DNA from: Vespula vulgaris
Taxonomy: Eukaryota > Arthropoda > Insecta > Hymenoptera > Vespidae
Length of the DNA stretch: 64,000 nt
Direction of reading: 5' to 3'
Assembly: GCF_905475345.1 (NCBI RefSeq)
Contig: NC_066587.1
Coordinates: forward strand, 13,154,058 to 13,218,057
Part shown: in pieces, positions 36,501 through 48,300 of the stretch
Layout: each line of letters starts with the position of its first letter
Position numbering within the stretch: position 1 is the first letter of the stretch
Position numbers and translations under genes: made by a program
The notes under the pieces: generated by a model
The model's input: only the letters and a program-made list of their open reading frames with translations
The model's database searches: none
Told to the model about the DNA's origin: nothing

Positions 36501-39500
36501 TATTTTCTATCGCTAGGATTATCTGTAAATGGAATTTGTAAGAGAATTTTTTACGAGAATAAGTAAAATCCTATTAATACGCGTTAATTCATTTTTGCAG
36601 ACAAAAGCGAGGAGATGTTATTGTACGAATTCTACTTGTTGCTTATAACAAAGATGAAATACTTTCGTTGTATTTTCTCGTAATAAAATAAGAATACGAT
36701 AACGATGATATTTAACGATGATGAAAATGGAAATGTGGCAGTGGATATCTATTTTGTTAAAGGAAGGTGCACCCTTGACCTATAGTACAATAGTGGTGCT
36801 TCGATCGTCGCTTGTACAAGCAAACGACGGAAGTATCTGCCATGCTTGATTCCTCGTTTCCCCCGTTCTCTTCAGGCCGCATAGTGTTATCAATTCGTAT
36901 ATGTACACATATACATATATATCTATGTATGTATATGTATGTATATATATATGTATATATATGTGTGTGTAATTAAATGTTACCGTATAACATTTTTCGC
37001 AAGCTTGGAAATCCGATGATAGAATATAGTAAAATGTAATATGCTAATGCGTTCGGTGGACTGCATTATTTCCATTTATAAACCCTTGGAGCCCTTACAT
37101 ATTTATCGTATCACATAAAGATGATGGGGTTGTATATTATTATATATGTATATACACGTTTCCGAATAGATATAGAAATAAAAATGAATTAGAGAATAAA
37201 AAATGTATAATATAGAAACATATCTGTACTATATAAACGTATATACGATCTACATTTATTAATAAAGTCAAATTGATTTTAAGGTTTAAGGAAATGTGGA
37301 TAAAAATGATTTAGAAAAATCAATCGTTAAACGATGTAATAACGTAAAGCAATGGAATAATAACAAAGGTCAATTATTTTGATTTTGGTTACGTGAATGT
37401 TTACAATGTTTTGTTAAGATTTACGGTCATGATAGATTTGTAACAGCACCTCTTCATTTTTGAAAATCCGTGAGTCATCTTTGTCATGTATCTATGCATA
37501 TGTACACAGATATGTCGTAGATTACTATTACGATATTATTACGACTTAAGAGGCGGAGCTTATTTTTTCCGGCGGATAACGATCAAAAGCTCAGGGAAGA
37601 AGGTATTTTCTTAAGCTCTTGCGCAGGCGGCCGCTCTTGCATTCTTAAGGCCGGCCAAATTGGTTCTGGCACGACACATAACTTCTGTTATTTGGCCAAC
37701 ATTATGTTTCACTATTTCGTAAAGGCCTAAATTATAATTTGCGTTTTGAAACAAAAAAGAAAAAAGACATAGTTTCTTCTTACTTCTAAATAACGCAAAG
37801 TATCTTCAGGAATTTACATTTGCGATATATAAGAATCAATGATTAAGAATATCGTCAGTAAAAATTACGTTTAAGAAGCATGAACGGTGGTACGAGCAAA
37901 ATTACTTTAATAATTACGATTTGTCATTTTGTTTCATTCTCAATCCATTTCTTTCGGTCTGTCGCGATATTTTGAAAATATAAAATATTATAATGTTCAT
38001 GTAATTGTTATTAATTAACGACATTAATTATTATTTATTGTTCTAAATAGTTATATTAAATTTACAGGAGGATATGGTATGTCTCTCCTGTACAGCAACA
38101 GGCGAGAGAGTTTGCCTGGCAGCCGAAGGTTTTGGCAATCGACACTGTTTCCTCGAAAATATCGCAGACAAGGTAGCGACACATTTACCATTGCGAACGA
38201 CTTCATAGATACTATCGAAAATTTTCATAGTAATCGTCGCCTTCTCATTTTTCTTCTTTTCCAATTTCAGAATATTCCTCCAGATCTATCGCAATGTGTG
38301 TTTGTGATAGAACAAGCTCTCTCGGTGAGAGCTCTACAGGAATTAGTCACGGCTGCTGGCTCTGAGACGGTAACGTTTATAGATTTTTTTTTTTTTATTC
38401 TTCGCATTAAACGAACAACTAGATCGTTGATTTTACTATAAGAATTAAGAGTTATTAAACTCGCGAGAAAGTTCATTTCACAGATGGACAGTTAAATATT
38501 CTCCAATGTTTTTATATGACTTATAATTCACACAAATTTTAATGAATGATTTTTCACAAGTTCATAATTTGCAAAGGAGTCGGCCATAAAATGTGCTACC
38601 CTGTGCTGTTTCGTGTTCAGTTGTAAGAGATGTGATCGACCAATTTTTTTTCTTAATTTCCTACAAGCACCTACGAAAAGAGATTACTTATGATTAGAAT
38701 TTAGTTGAAAGTCCGAGTTTTTCTAATTTTTGCCAATAAAATAGTTTCCGAATCGTGTTGTCGGTATAGCTTGATGCATCCGCACGCACATCCCTGTCCA
38801 GTAATTGTGGCATGTGTCCAGTGTCCGTATGAACGCATAATGATGCATAGTATTGTCATCGCTATATTTTTCCCCTCGTCAGTTTTTTCTCATTTTAAAA
38901 CGAACGCCACCAGAAACATTACTAAAAGTCATTGTCATCGTCGAAGGATACTTATCATAATATGTAAATACAAATTTCTTCTGTCTTTCGATATTTCTTT
39001 TTATTTTTTATAAATATGGAAAAATCTTTACAAGAACATTTATCACTCTTTGTCTTTCTTTCTTTCCAGCAGCAAGAGAATTTAGTAAGTATAATTACAT
39101 ATAGGTCTAGGGCTTCTCATAAGATTCGTATTTGAATGACATCGTTGCCTTGCGTTATGTTTATGTGCTGGCCAAAAAATTAATAGAAAGCAAAATCGCA
39201 AATACATCGAGACTTTGTTATTAACGTCAACAACGTAACGTACTCGCACGACGCATATTCCTTTTTTACGTACTTGTGTGTACTAACAATGCGATAACTT
39301 ACATTAAGATTACATTGCGATATATGTGCCTATACACACTTGAATAAATTATTTCTTGACAAAAGCAAGCTTTAGCTAATGTGAATGTATTTATGGCCAT
39401 CTCTTATCATTACATTTAGAAGCGTCATGATATTTGCCTGAAAATAATGAATATGATCGGACACGATCAGGAATTAAAAAGCAATCAAAAATGTTTACAC

Positions 39501-42500
39501 GTTATTTATACATCTTTAGGGAAAAGGTACTGGATCAGGACATAGAACTTTACTTTATGGCAATGCTATACTTTTAAGGCATCTAAACAGTGACATGGTA
39601 CGTTAGTTAAAAGCTTTGTTTAATACGATAGTATATATGTTTTGAATTATTCATTCATCCTCCTGTTGTTTCAGTATCTGGCATGTTTGTCAACGAGTTC
39701 TTCGAACGATAAGCTCGCTTTTGACGTAGGTTTACAACAACACTCTCAAGGTTAATCATACAAACAATATCTATTATATATTTCAATATTATTAATATAC
39801 GAATAGGTTCGTACATAACAACATCGTTTTGTCGTATAGGCGAAGCTTGCTGGTGGACCGTACATCCCGCCTCAAAACAAAGATCAGAAGGTGAAAAGGT
39901 CCGAGTAGGCGACGATCTAATTCTTGTGTCCGTAGCCACCGAGAGATATTTGGTAAGAAGATACGTATAGGGATACGTGTTAATCGTTTTATTTTATTAA
40001 TATTGTCACGTCGAAATCGTTAATATATTTTTTCTATCGTTATAGCACACAACGAAAGAAAATGGTTTATCGGTAGTGAACGCATCGTTTCATGTGACAC
40101 ATTGGTCGGTACAACCTTATGGTACTGGTATCAGTAGAATGAAATACGTAGGATATGTTTTTGGTGGGGACGTTTTAAGATTTTTTCATGGTGGCGACGA
40201 GTGTCTTACTATACCTTCGACATGGAACACATCAGCTAATCAAAAGTATCGTATTGTTTATCGTTCATTATTGATATATAATTATATAGAAGTTATCGTT
40301 CATTCTTACATTTTTCGTACAGTATCGTAACTTACGAAGGAGGAAGCGTTATGAGTCAAGCAAGATCCTTGTGGAGGCTGGAATTAGCGAGAACAAAGTG
40401 GGCGGGTGGTTTTATCAACTGGTTGCATCCAATGCGTATAAGACATCTAACCACTGGTCGATATCTTGGAGTAAAAGAAAATAACGAACTATATTTGGTG
40501 GATAGGTAATTATTTATGTCATCTTCGAACTTATTGTTTCTCGCATTAGTTTTCTCTTTCATCGATATGCTATTTTTATAATATTAATTATAGAAACGAG
40601 GCAACGACAGAAACTTCTACTTTCTGGCTGAGACAAGAAAAGGACGATCAAAAAATAATTCTCGAGGATAAAGATTTGGAAGTTATTGGAATGCCGATTA
40701 TTAAATATGGTGACTCGACGGTCATTATGCAACACGCTACAACGTGTCTCTGGGTGTCTTATAAGGTATAAATAATGTAAATTTATTACTATTAATAAAA
40801 TATCCCTATATAGGTATATTTGTTTTCAAGTCGTTTTTTCTCAACGATTATTTCAGTCATACGAAACAAAAAAGAAAGGCGTGGGAAAGGTGGAGGAGAA
40901 GCAGGCAGTATTGCACGAAGAAGGAAAAATGGACGATGGTTTAGATTTTTCACGTTCTCAAGAAGAAGAATCTAGAACGGCCCGTGTTATTAGAAAATGT
41001 AGTAGCTTGTTCACGCAGTTTATTACGTAAGCAACTTTATTATTTAAGAGTTTGCTTATTGATTGATGTTACGTTATTATATAATTAACAGATAGTAAAA
41101 GCTAACAACAAATATGTTTTAGAGGCTTAGAAAATCTGCAAATTGATAGAAGAGCATCGATGTTTTTTCAAAATGTAAATCTCAATGAAATGGTGATGTG
41201 TCTGGAAGATTTAATTAATTATTTCGCTCAGCCTGAAGATGATATGGGTAAGAGCGTAACAGATATGTGTTTCATTATTGATTTTATAGGGATAGTGAAA
41301 CGACGATTATGAAATATAAATAAATTCTTTTAGAACACGAAGAAAAACAAAACAGATTTCGGGCACTTAGGAATCGTCAGGATCTGTTTCAAGAGGAAGG
41401 AATATTAAATCTCATTTTGGAAGCTATAGACAAAATAAATGTGATTACTTCTCAAGGCTTTCTTGTGGCACTTTCGGGAGATGAAAGTGGTCAAGCGTGG
41501 GATCAAATTTCTGGTTACCTTTACCAATTATTAGCAGCTATAATCAAAGGAAACCATACCAATTGCGCTCAATTCGCAAATAGCAATCGTTTGAACTGGT
41601 TGTTTAGCCGTTTAGGTTCACAGGCGTCCAGTGAAGGTACTGGAATGTTGGATGTACTTCACTGCGTTCTTATTGATTCGCCCGAAGCTTTGAATATGAT
41701 GAGGGTACTTACAGTTTTTTTACGATTCGACGGGAAACGTATTTATGACGGAACGTACTTTACGTTTGATTTGTTTTTTAGGATGAACATATAAAAGTGA
41801 TAATCTCTCTCCTTGAGAAACATGGCAGGGATCCAAAAGTTTTAGATGTATTATGTTCGCTTTGCGTGGGTAACGGAGTAGCCGTACGATCGTCACAGAA
41901 TAATATCTGTGATTTTTTACTTCCTGGAAAAAACTTACTTCTTCAGACGCAACTGGTTGATCACGTTGCTAGTATCAGACCAAACATATTTGTTGGTAGA
42001 GTGGAAGGATCAGCGTTGTACCAAAAATGGTATTTCGAAGTTACCGTCGATCATATTGAACAAACAACGCATATGATGCCGCATTTGCGGATAGGCTGGG
42101 CAAACACGGCTGGGTAAGTATCACGTGGTACTAACTATTAGTTAATCTATTATCAATTTGTATCCTCTTGTTGCAGGTATATGCCATATCCAGGAGGAGG
42201 TGAAAAATGGGGTGGAAATGGCGTAGGTGACGATCTTTACTCGTTTGGTTTCGATGGTGCAAATTTTTGGACAGGCGGTAGAAAGACTCAAGTCGTTCAA
42301 AATGCAACGGAACCCTTTATCAGAAAAAGCGACGTAATCGGTTGTTCCTTAGACTTGACGGTTCCTGTAATATCTTTTACCTTCAACGGCACGCATGTTG
42401 CTGGCACGTTTAGAAACTTTAATCTCGATGGCATGTTCTTCCCAGCGATTAGTTGCTCCTCGAAACTCTCCTGTAGATTTCTTCTCGGTGGCGATCATGG

Positions 42501-45270
42501 TAGATTGAAGTATCAACCGCCGGATGAATTTTCTCCTCTGGTAGAAAGTCTGCTACCCCAACAAATACTCTCTTTGGATCCTTGTTTCTATTTTGGCAAT
42601 ATGAATAAAGTCGTTTTAGCTGGACCATGGTTGGTCGAAGATGACACAGCCTTTGTTCCTGCACCGGTTGATACTTCCATGATCAATCTACCAAGTTACG
42701 TTGAGCAAATAAGAGATAAACTTGCCGAGAACATTCACGAAATGTGGGCAATGAACAAAATCGAAGCTGGATGGATATATGGCGAACACAGAGATGATTT
42801 ACGAAAAATTCACCCGTGCATAGTACAGTTTGAGAGATTGCCAGCTGCGGAAAAACGATATGACACTCAACTCGCCGTGCAAACGTTGAAAACTATATTG
42901 GCTCTTGGATATTACATTACGATGGATAAACCACCATCAAGAATCAAAACTCTAAGGTTGCCTAACGAACCGTTTTTACAAAGCAGTGGTTATAAACCAG
43001 CACCTCTGGATCTCAGTGCTATCACTTTAACGCCTAAAATGGAGGAACTGGTAGATCAATTAGCAGAGAATACGCATAATCTTTGGGCGAAAGAACGAAT
43101 TAGTCAAGGTTGGACTTACGGGCTAAACGAAGATTCTGAAATGAGAAGGAGTCCGCATTTGGTACCGTATCCTAAAGTAGACGAGGCCATTAAGAAGGCT
43201 AATCGAGATACTGCCAGTGAAACTGTTAGAACGCTTCTTGTATATGGTTATATGCTTGATCCACCAACTGGTGAACAACACGAGGGTAAACTTTCAATCT
43301 TTGTAACATTTGAGTTATTTTTTATGAATAATAATTCTTATAATAACTAATAATATATTTTTGTTTCTTTGCGTATTGTAGCTCTACTCTTAGAAGCGAA
43401 TAGATTACGACAACTGTATTTTAGAACATATAGAGTTGAAAAACATTATGCAGTTAATAGTGGAAAGTGGTATTTCGAGTTCGAAGTTTTAACAGCGGGT
43501 CCTATGCGTGTTGGTTGGGCAAAAGCTGACTGTATGCCAGGAAGTATGTTAGGTAGTGACGAGAATACCTGGGCATTCGATGGCTATAATGTAAGTAACC
43601 GATATCGTTAGTATTACATCTAATCTCGTAGATCGTCGAAGATATTTAACAAATGGACTAAGAGTAACGACTGTGCGGAAACATTTTATCATGTCTTGCG
43701 TGTTCGTAAAAGACGAGTAAGTTGAGTACGAGTATGGTAATCACGTCCTTTAGTCTTTTCCACAAAACGAACATGAGTTCCCGATTTTTTCTAGTTACAA
43801 TTCGAGCTGCAATAATTTTTTCACACCTGCGCATACAATATATTACGAATTCGTTAAGACGGACGATGAATTAATTATTATTAAATCTAGCGAAGATCTT
43901 GACCGAACGATAGAGTTTGTTCGGTGGCCTAAGCGCTTCGCGGTATCGACGTAAATACTTTTTGTGTAGAATTATTAATAATCCATAAAATCATGATGAA
44001 TGTCAGGTGACTAAGGTACATGCTGGTACCCACGAATCATTTGGTCACAAATATCAAGTGGGCGACATAGTTGGCTGTTTCATTGACGTCGCAGACAGAA
44101 CGATCAGTAAGAGTCTCATTTTCCGATAGTCTCTAGAGGTCCACTATATTTTGATTTGTTTTTTCGTCACTACTTTTGTCTTTGTCTCGTTCTATATGTT
44201 TCTTTCATGTTGACTTGGTTTTTTCTGCATCCTTGCTCCAAGACGAATGAAATCGCTGAATATTTCATTCACAAGTGTGGCTTCACTTCGATCGCCGTCT
44301 AGTTATGCAAAAGTCATTTTTCAAGAAAGTATTCAGGCTACACTATCTCATCGAAACATCATAAGTTTAATAATGCTACGAGAGAAAGCCAAAACGCGTA
44401 ACTACGAAATAAAATGTGCAAGATCATCCTATACTCACGTATATAAAAATAAAACAATTACAAATAAAAAAAAAAATAAAATAAAAAGAGAAAGAAATAA
44501 ATAAAAAAAGAACAAAGAAAAAAAATAATCGTCGTCGCAGTTGCATTCGTTGAATTCGTCCCATCGAAACGTTTATGTAGTTTATGTACTACGATTCGTG
44601 GTTACGGATGATGAGCAAACAAGACTGTTGAACTTGTTCATTTTGTTTTAAAGGAGGAAAAAGTATACTCGGGCACAGCCGAAACATTCGGCAAGCAATG
44701 GCAGGTTGGAGATGTTGTCGGGGTTTTCCTGGATCTAATTGACCGAACTATTAGTAAGACGGAATCTTTAAACGAATGCTTCAGCTGCCATTTAAAGCTA
44801 TAAACGTTATATATATATTGTATATAATATATATTATATATATATAATATTATGTGTGATATATACACATTGTATATTGTATATAACACATAATACATGA
44901 TATGCAATGTAAAAGACATATCTATGTATGTGTATGTGCGCGTATTAGATGATCCGTTTGTGTTACCCTTACCAGTGGTAGTTCAGTCATTTTTTGTCTC
45001 CTATATTTTTTTTTTATCGTTTCTCAATTTTTTACATATTATTTGCAATTAATAAAAAAAAAGAAAAGAAAACGATTATACAAGATGTTTGAGATAGCGA
45101 TAATAACGACTGACTGTTCGAATCATTTATGTATCGGAGAAAAATTATATATCCGTTCCATCAAAGTGTTATCCTTTTCAACGGTGTTCAACCTTTCTTC
45201 GCTCGATCTGATAGACATGCTAAATTTCATTTTTCTTTTTGAAATCTTCACGTAATATTCACATCGAGCA

Positions 45271-45360
<90 letters not shown>

Positions 45361-48300
45361 TGTATGTATGTATGTATGTATGTACATAAAATTTTTTTCA
45401 TATTATGATTCGTGCACGCAACATATATATATATATATTTATATTTTACTTTTGTCGATAACGAAGTTCTGCTACTGGTTGGTGTAACTTTAGGGTGATC
45501 CAATTCAGACGCATATACATTATACATATATACTTTGATTATGTATAGTTAGATTACTGGATACAGAATCCGCTAGTTTGATTAATATTTGTGTTATATA
45601 GTCGAGCATAAATCCTGTATTAGGAATAAAAAAAATTTGTCTGTGTACAATCTATTTATATACATATCTCCATTATTTAATCTATTGAATAATGATAATC
45701 GAGGTTCGAGGTACGAATTTGGACTGATCTTTTAAACACGATCGACATGTCCTTATATTTCCTGCCCTTATCGTCTTTTACGTCAAATTATTTGGCTGCT
45801 TTGCCAAAACGTGTTTAAAGCCATCTCGTTAATTTTCTGTCATCCTATCATATATCATCGTAATATATTTTCGTATATGTTGGTATTAACCGCAAAACCA
45901 GTCACATAGTCCTGGTTTTATCATCATTAATAATAACATCATGTAATTTTTCAATCGAAATAGCGTCTATTCGAAGTGTCTTGCGGTATCCAGTATTCTA
46001 CTGAGCATTATACTGTTAGTAATAACAGTGCTTTCGTGATTCATAATTACTAATCATTAATCCAAAACTGATCCCAATTCACGATGTAACGATGAAAACA
46101 CTAATATCGCTTTGGAGGATGGCTGCTCGATGCTCACATATTTTTACATTTTTTCTTATCTATTTTTTTACTGTTAAGAAATATTTTCTTTTTTTGTTTT
46201 GTTTTATTTTATCGTTTTTTTTTCTTTTTTTTTTTTAAATAAGATATGTTCTTTTACCGTATTCCAGGCGACTCGGATTACTAAAATTCCGTCAAAAGTT
46301 ATCCTTTGTTTCAATTTGTTAAAACATCCATTTTTATATTAACTATTCCCGTTAACGATATCATTGCTTTCTTCCAGAACCAATACTGTGCATATGTGCG
46401 TAGTACATACTACATGTAGAACATTATCTGTTACATCTCTTTAGGTCACCCTTCGTATTAAAGTAATATGCATAAAGTCGCATGCATGTGTACTAATTTT
46501 AATTAAGTTACTCTCGCATTTGCTTTTGCGGTATATATTATAAAATACATTTTTACTACTCTTGTCGTCAATACGAATTAATCCATTATTATTCATATCC
46601 GACGTGTTTGATCTATTTTATTAATATTCCTAGCTCTTTCAATTTAATCGCGCTTTATTATTATGTCTTGCTTCAATGTTGCCGTTGATTTTACTTTATA
46701 TTCAACGTAGACAGAAATTTTGGATTGTAATTAATATTCTTATATAAACAAAAGAAAAACAAAAAAAAATAGAGAAGAAGAAAAATAGAAAGATCTCGAT
46801 CGTATTGATTATGATGAATCGTTACCTTCACAAAAATCCAGAATTTCTCTCGATTTTTCGTTATCGAATACTTGTGCCTTAACTTATAACAATGATTTAG
46901 GTTTTTCATTAAACGGAGAACTTCTGATGGATGCACTCGGAGGTGAAACTTCGTTTGCCGACGTACAAGGCGATTCTTTCGTACCAGCCTTCACGCTTGG
47001 AGTTGGTCAAAAGGCTAAGCTGACATTTGGTCAGGACGTGAATACATTAAAATTTTTCACAACTTGTGGTTTGCAAGAAGGATACGAACCCTTTTGCGTG
47101 TAAGTCCTCTTTCCTTCTCGTTGAATTCTATTCAAAATTTATTGTCGATTTTAAATCGAGATTCGTGAATTATAACTCTACAAGTTTTAGTATTTCTTTC
47201 TTTTATATTATAGGAACATGAATCGTTTAGTTACGTACTGGTACACGAAGGATCAACCAATTTTCGAGAACACTGATGACATGGTCGACACTAGAATAGA
47301 CGTAGCTAGAATTCCTGCAGGATCGGATACTCCACCGTGTTTGAAAATTTCTCACAACACATTTGAAACTATGGAAAAGGCCAATTGGGAATTTTTAAGG
47401 CTTTCACTTCCAGTTATTTGTCAATCCACGTTTATTTCGGAAAACGATAAAGTACGAAGATGGCAAGAGATTAAAATGCATCAGAGCAGACTTTTATCCG
47501 AACAATTCGAGCAGACGCAACAAGCAGCTCCGTCGGCTCACATGGAACAGATCATGAAATCTGGATTTAGTATGAGTGATATCAAAGGTAGAGCTACATA
47601 TTATTTTATATTATAACAAGATTGTATTCATCGTCAAATATTCTATTCCACTCTATTCTATTCTATTTATATTTTATATTTTTGCAGGTCTGCAAAGAAA
47701 TTATTCCGAAGATGCGGTTGAAGCTGATGAAATGGCGAAAGAGTCACCTATACCAATGCAAAGAAATAAACCTTCGAGACCACCGAGAAAGGGCTCGATT
47801 TATGGATCACGTTCAGGAGCTATGGATAGCGCTGTAAACGAAGCTGAAATGAACGGCTACGGAGAGATGAACGGTGACGTCAAAGATGATAAAAAGAAAC
47901 GTGGCCGTTCGCCTTTTAGGTAAAAATAAATTTGAAGATTCTTTAGTTTTAACACTTTACCGATCTTAGAGAAGTATATAAATAAACAATTTCACGCGAT
48001 ACCAAAATATCTCTGGTAAGAAGAAGAATAGCACTTTCGTTATACTATTATAAATTTAAAGTCGAAAATGTGTGCGGCCGGTAAAGTGTTAAAAATTACT
48101 TCAAAAGTATAATTAATTTTAACGCTTTAACGTTCTTAGAAAGCTTAGCAAAGAAATGGAGGATGTGTAAGTAAATTCGTTATATGTATCGTGTATATGC
48201 GTTATATGTCTTTCTGTTATGTTTAAAAGAAATAATATTTTGCGACAAAACTGTACAACGATTTTTCCTTTTTAAAGATTCTTCTCGCGAAAAGCAAAAT

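Larger units (their letters stand above)
33647..38067 (+). other. RyR intron 1 with a nested opposite-strand gene
   Basis: A 4.4-kb intron with donor ACG/GTGAGT and acceptor TTTACAG/GAG. It contains the minus-strand HMG-like gene at 34665-34991, an exact TGACCTTGA at 34202-34210 with a near copy at 34138-34146, AT/GTAT repeats at about 34350-34390 and 36900-36970, and less AT-rich patches at about 36760-36890 and 37550-37720 that could be enhancers. Nothing else was recognised. Confidence 0.7.
33593..41247 (+). other. RyR: RyR exons 1-11: N-terminal and MIR domains
   Basis: Coding exons: 33593-33646, 38068-38172, 38271-38369, 39520-39597, 39675-39750, 39840-39952, 40046-40245, 40323-40505, 40594-40765, 40857-41026 and 41123-41247. 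They encode residues 1 to about 458: the inositol-trisphosphate-receptor-like beta-trefoil ([20 protein letters not shown]), then MIR repeats ([56 protein letters not shown]). This N-terminal gating ring is where many disease mutations fall in vertebrate receptors. Intron 1 is 4.4 kb; most others here are under 110 bp. Confidence 0.95.

Noticed and set aside
38577..38640. Sequence faintly like a mariner terminal repeat in RyR intron 3
   Set aside because: No opposite end, target duplication or transposase remnant was found.
45123..45527. Tyr-Ile-His-Thr repeat frame
   Set aside because: Translation of the (TA)n-(GTAT)n microsatellite in a RyR intron.
44754..46900. Search for a third copy of alternative exon 16
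   Set aside because: No segment with the VGD.VG.F.D core and matching phases was found.
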